64,000 nt of DNA from NCBI GenBank assembly GCA_965230225.1, contig CBDDKM010000008.1, forward strand, positions 1-64,000, given 5' to 3'. The translations under genes were made by a program, and so were the position numbers. This document shows, piece after piece, positions 62,213-64,000 of this stretch (its first letter is position 1; every line of letters begins with the position of its first letter). The DNA comes from CALSMU01 sp965230225. Its GTDB lineage: Bacteria > Bacteroidota > Bacteroidia > Flavobacteriales_D > Parvicellaceae. The notes beneath the pieces were generated by a model. That model did not search any database, was not told the origin of the DNA, and saw nothing but the letters and a program-made list of their open reading frames with translations.

Positions 62213-64000
62213 ATGCGCTCTACACTACTCATACTACTAACATTATTACTAATTAAAGGAACCTCTCAAAACCTGGTTCCCGATCCTGGATTTGAAAACT
62301 GGAACGGAACTTCCGGAAACTACATGGCTCCCCTATTCGATTGGGACGAGGGTAACGGAACACCTGATCATCACCACGAACAAAACCCCATTGGCTCTAA
62401 TCTTACTAGTGCAGACCCTAATTGTGTACTTACCAACAGCGGTTTCTCTGGCTGTGGCGCTGTATTTGCCGGACAAGGTTGTTTAGGAGCATATAAAGCT
62501 AACGGCCCTACGGGAACTAAAGAATGGGCGGCCACACAACTCATTTCGCCGCTCGAACAAGACTCCTGTTACCAGATTTCCTTCTGGATTCAAAACAAAA
62601 AGAACAGTGCCAATTATACCATGGTTACCAATCAGTGGGGAGTGTATTTCGACAATACATTGAATCCAACATTTGACCCTAACACCCATAATTTTTCGGC
62701 TAATCAAAACCACTGGGTTACCTGTTCTACAGTAATACAAGATACCATTTGGCACCACATTGTACTGGACTACATTCCAGATGCCAATTACACACACATG
62801 TACATCGGTTATGTGGGTGATGTAGCCAATGCTACTGAAATTGCCTGGAGTAGTTCTCCATCCGTAGGATTTTACACCTGGATCGATGAGGTATCAGTGG
62901 AAAAAGTAGCATGTTTTACTTGCCCAATAAACATAGACTCTGTATCAACCACAGACGAAACTTGTACCAACTCTGATGGAAGTATTATGACATACGCTAC
63001 TCCATCTGCATTGACCTATATACTATACGATAACTCTGGAAATCCTCTGGATACAAACACTACGGGGGGATTCAACGGGTTACCTGCGGGAGACTACTAC
63101 GTTACCGCGGAAGATTCCATTTGTATGGAAACTTCTAATATAGTTACCATCAGTACTTCTGGTGTACTACCAAATGCCGGACTAGATGATGATGTACTGC
63201 TTTGTGATGGTTATGCCATCTTTAATTTACTGGATTCTTTGGGTGGTACACCTAATACCGGAGGGACCTGGAATCCATCACCAATTTCGGGTACTAACAA
63301 CTTTGATCCGGCCAACGACATTGCTGGAATATACACCTACACTCACACTACAAGCTGTGGTACAGACTCAGCGCAATTAAACGTTAGTATAACGACCACT
63401 CCAGATGCCACCATCACTCCTGTAGGTCCGTTTTGTGTAACTGACTCCTCATTTAATTTGAACTCGGCTGCAGGAGGTGGGGTCTGGTCTGGTACCGGAG
63501 TTAATACTAATGGAGAGTTCTCTCCTTCTCTTGCTGGTCCCGGAAACCATTTAATAACTTACGAAATACAAGGCATGTGTTCTGACCTGGACACCATCAC
63601 CATAGTAGTATTTGATACAGATGATGCCGGTTTTGATTACGTTGATTCTCTCTATTGCATCAATAATGTCAATCCCACACCGCTAATAAACGGATTAACT
63701 GGCGGAAGTTTTTCCATTACAGCACCTGGCACAATTGACCCCACCACTGGTACAATTGACTTACAGGCATCTGGAATCGGTACGTATACTGTATCTTATA
63801 CTACGACTGGTTTTTGTCCTAATTTCTCAACCGTAGACATTGAAATAATTGGAGAAACCGTTACCACTATTGACCCTGCCGGTCCGTTCTGCAGTTCAGA
63901 TGCAACTTCCTTCCTTTCAGCATCTGTACTTGGAGGTACCTGGTCCGGTCCGGGAATAGTGGATCCAGTAACAGGAGAATTCTCACCGGGCAGTGCCCAA
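62213..64000 (+). CDS. Start of a very large secreted surface protein (partial)
   Basis: The frame is open from ATG 62213 to the right edge (596 codons). It has a signal peptide (about 1-18, GTSQ), an N-terminal carbohydrate-binding-like region starting NLVPDPGFENWNG (about 20-220) and then repeated PKD/Ig-like units (GGTWSG, GGGVWSGTG, GGTWNPSP types) rich in Thr, Gly and Asp. Such proteins are usually type IX secretion cargo with a C-terminal sorting domain, which lies beyond the window. It is likely an adhesin or matrix protein. Confidence 0.85.
   Translation, partial: MRSTLLILLTLLLIKGTSQNLVPDPGFENWNGTSGNYMAPLFDWDEGNGTPDHHHEQNPIGSNLTSADPNCVLTNSGFSGCGAVFAGQGCLGAYKANGPTGTKEWAATQLISPLEQDSCYQISFWIQNKKNSANYTMVTNQWGVYFDNTLNPTFDPNTHNFSANQNHWVTCSTVIQDTIWHHIVLDYIPDANYTHMYIGYVGDVANATEIAWSSSPSVGFYTWIDEVSVEKVACFTCPINIDSVSTTDETCTNSDGSIMTYATPSALTYILYDNSGNPLDTNTTGGFNGLPAGDYYVTAEDSICMETSNIVTISTSGVLPNAGLDDDVLLCDGYAIFNLLDSLGGTPNTGGTWNPSPISGTNNFDPANDIAGIYTYTHTTSCGTDSAQLNVSITTTPDATITPVGPFCVTDSSFNLNSAAGGGVWSGTGVNTNGEFSPSLAGPGNHLITYEIQGMCSDLDTITIVVFDTDDAGFDYVDSLYCINNVNPTPLINGLTGGSFSITAPGTIDPTTGTIDLQASGIGTYTVSYTTTGFCPNFSTVDIEIIGETVTTIDPAGPFCSSDATSFLSASVLGGTWSGPGIVDPVTGEFSPGSAQ

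Noticed and set aside
61870..62232. 120-codon minus-strand ORF
   Set aside because: It lies antisense to the small 44-codon ORF and the next gene start, with a low-complexity hydrophobic start.

Overview
The window reads as chromosomal DNA of a member of the Bacteroidota, most likely a flavobacterium-like organism. It is AT-rich. Secreted proteins start with MK-type signal peptides ending in AQ or in lipobox cysteines. A PorP/SprF-type protein of the type IX secretion system is present, and some promoters carry the TAnnTTTG -7 element typical of this phylum. There is one clear functional tRNA (Ser-TGA), no rRNA, no CRISPR array and no recognisable insertion sequence.

Region 1 (1-22.7 kb, all minus strand) is one long operon-like run for an extracellular contractile injection system (eCIS, Afp/PVC-like). 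In transcription order it encodes a GH18-like membrane protein, a two-TM protein, a DUF4255 cap protein, an unknown 339-residue protein, the sheath, two tube proteins, a DUF5908 protein, a LysM hub protein, a Vgr-like spike, a PAAR tip, a gp25-like wedge, a large baseplate protein split by a +1 frameshift, a fibre-like protein, a second large baseplate protein, a tape-measure protein, an AAA+ ATPase and a lipoprotein that runs off the left edge. No toxin effector was recognised.

Region 2 (22.7-34.2 kb) is an RNA-repair island and the most unusual part of the window. It holds a slipin, two RtcB ligases, an HD-Pnk end-healing enzyme next to an ATP-type RNA ligase, the ribosome-rescue factor PrfH coupled to RtcB2, an unknown basic protein, a TPR protein and two tandem pol-beta-type nucleotidyltransferases. 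Its two long non-coding stretches carry defective tRNA-like elements. One is a plus-strand array just upstream of slipin-rtcB. Another is a minus-strand tRNA-like element whose D-loop and T-loop each contain an 18-bp palindrome. A 37-nt promoter/operator block is shared by the slipin-side and nucleotidyltransferase-side transcripts. The rtcB2-prfH operon has its own palindromic promoter and an attenuator-like leader.

Region 3 (34.2-64 kb) is mostly ordinary housekeeping and envelope content: PorP/SprF, LemA with DUF3137, an acyl carrier protein, a membrane Fe-S protein, a two-domain secreted nuclease, glutathione peroxidase, an M15-type peptidase, a Hint-domain protein, a dihaem peroxidase, ankyrin, MORN and PD40 proteins, DUF2237, a XerD recombinase, tRNA-Ser, a SRAP protein, a TPR-HTH regulator and the start of a very large surface protein that runs off the right edge.

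Regions 1 and 2 are divergent from a shared 0.9-kb intergenic stretch. A conflict-related connection between them is inference only.
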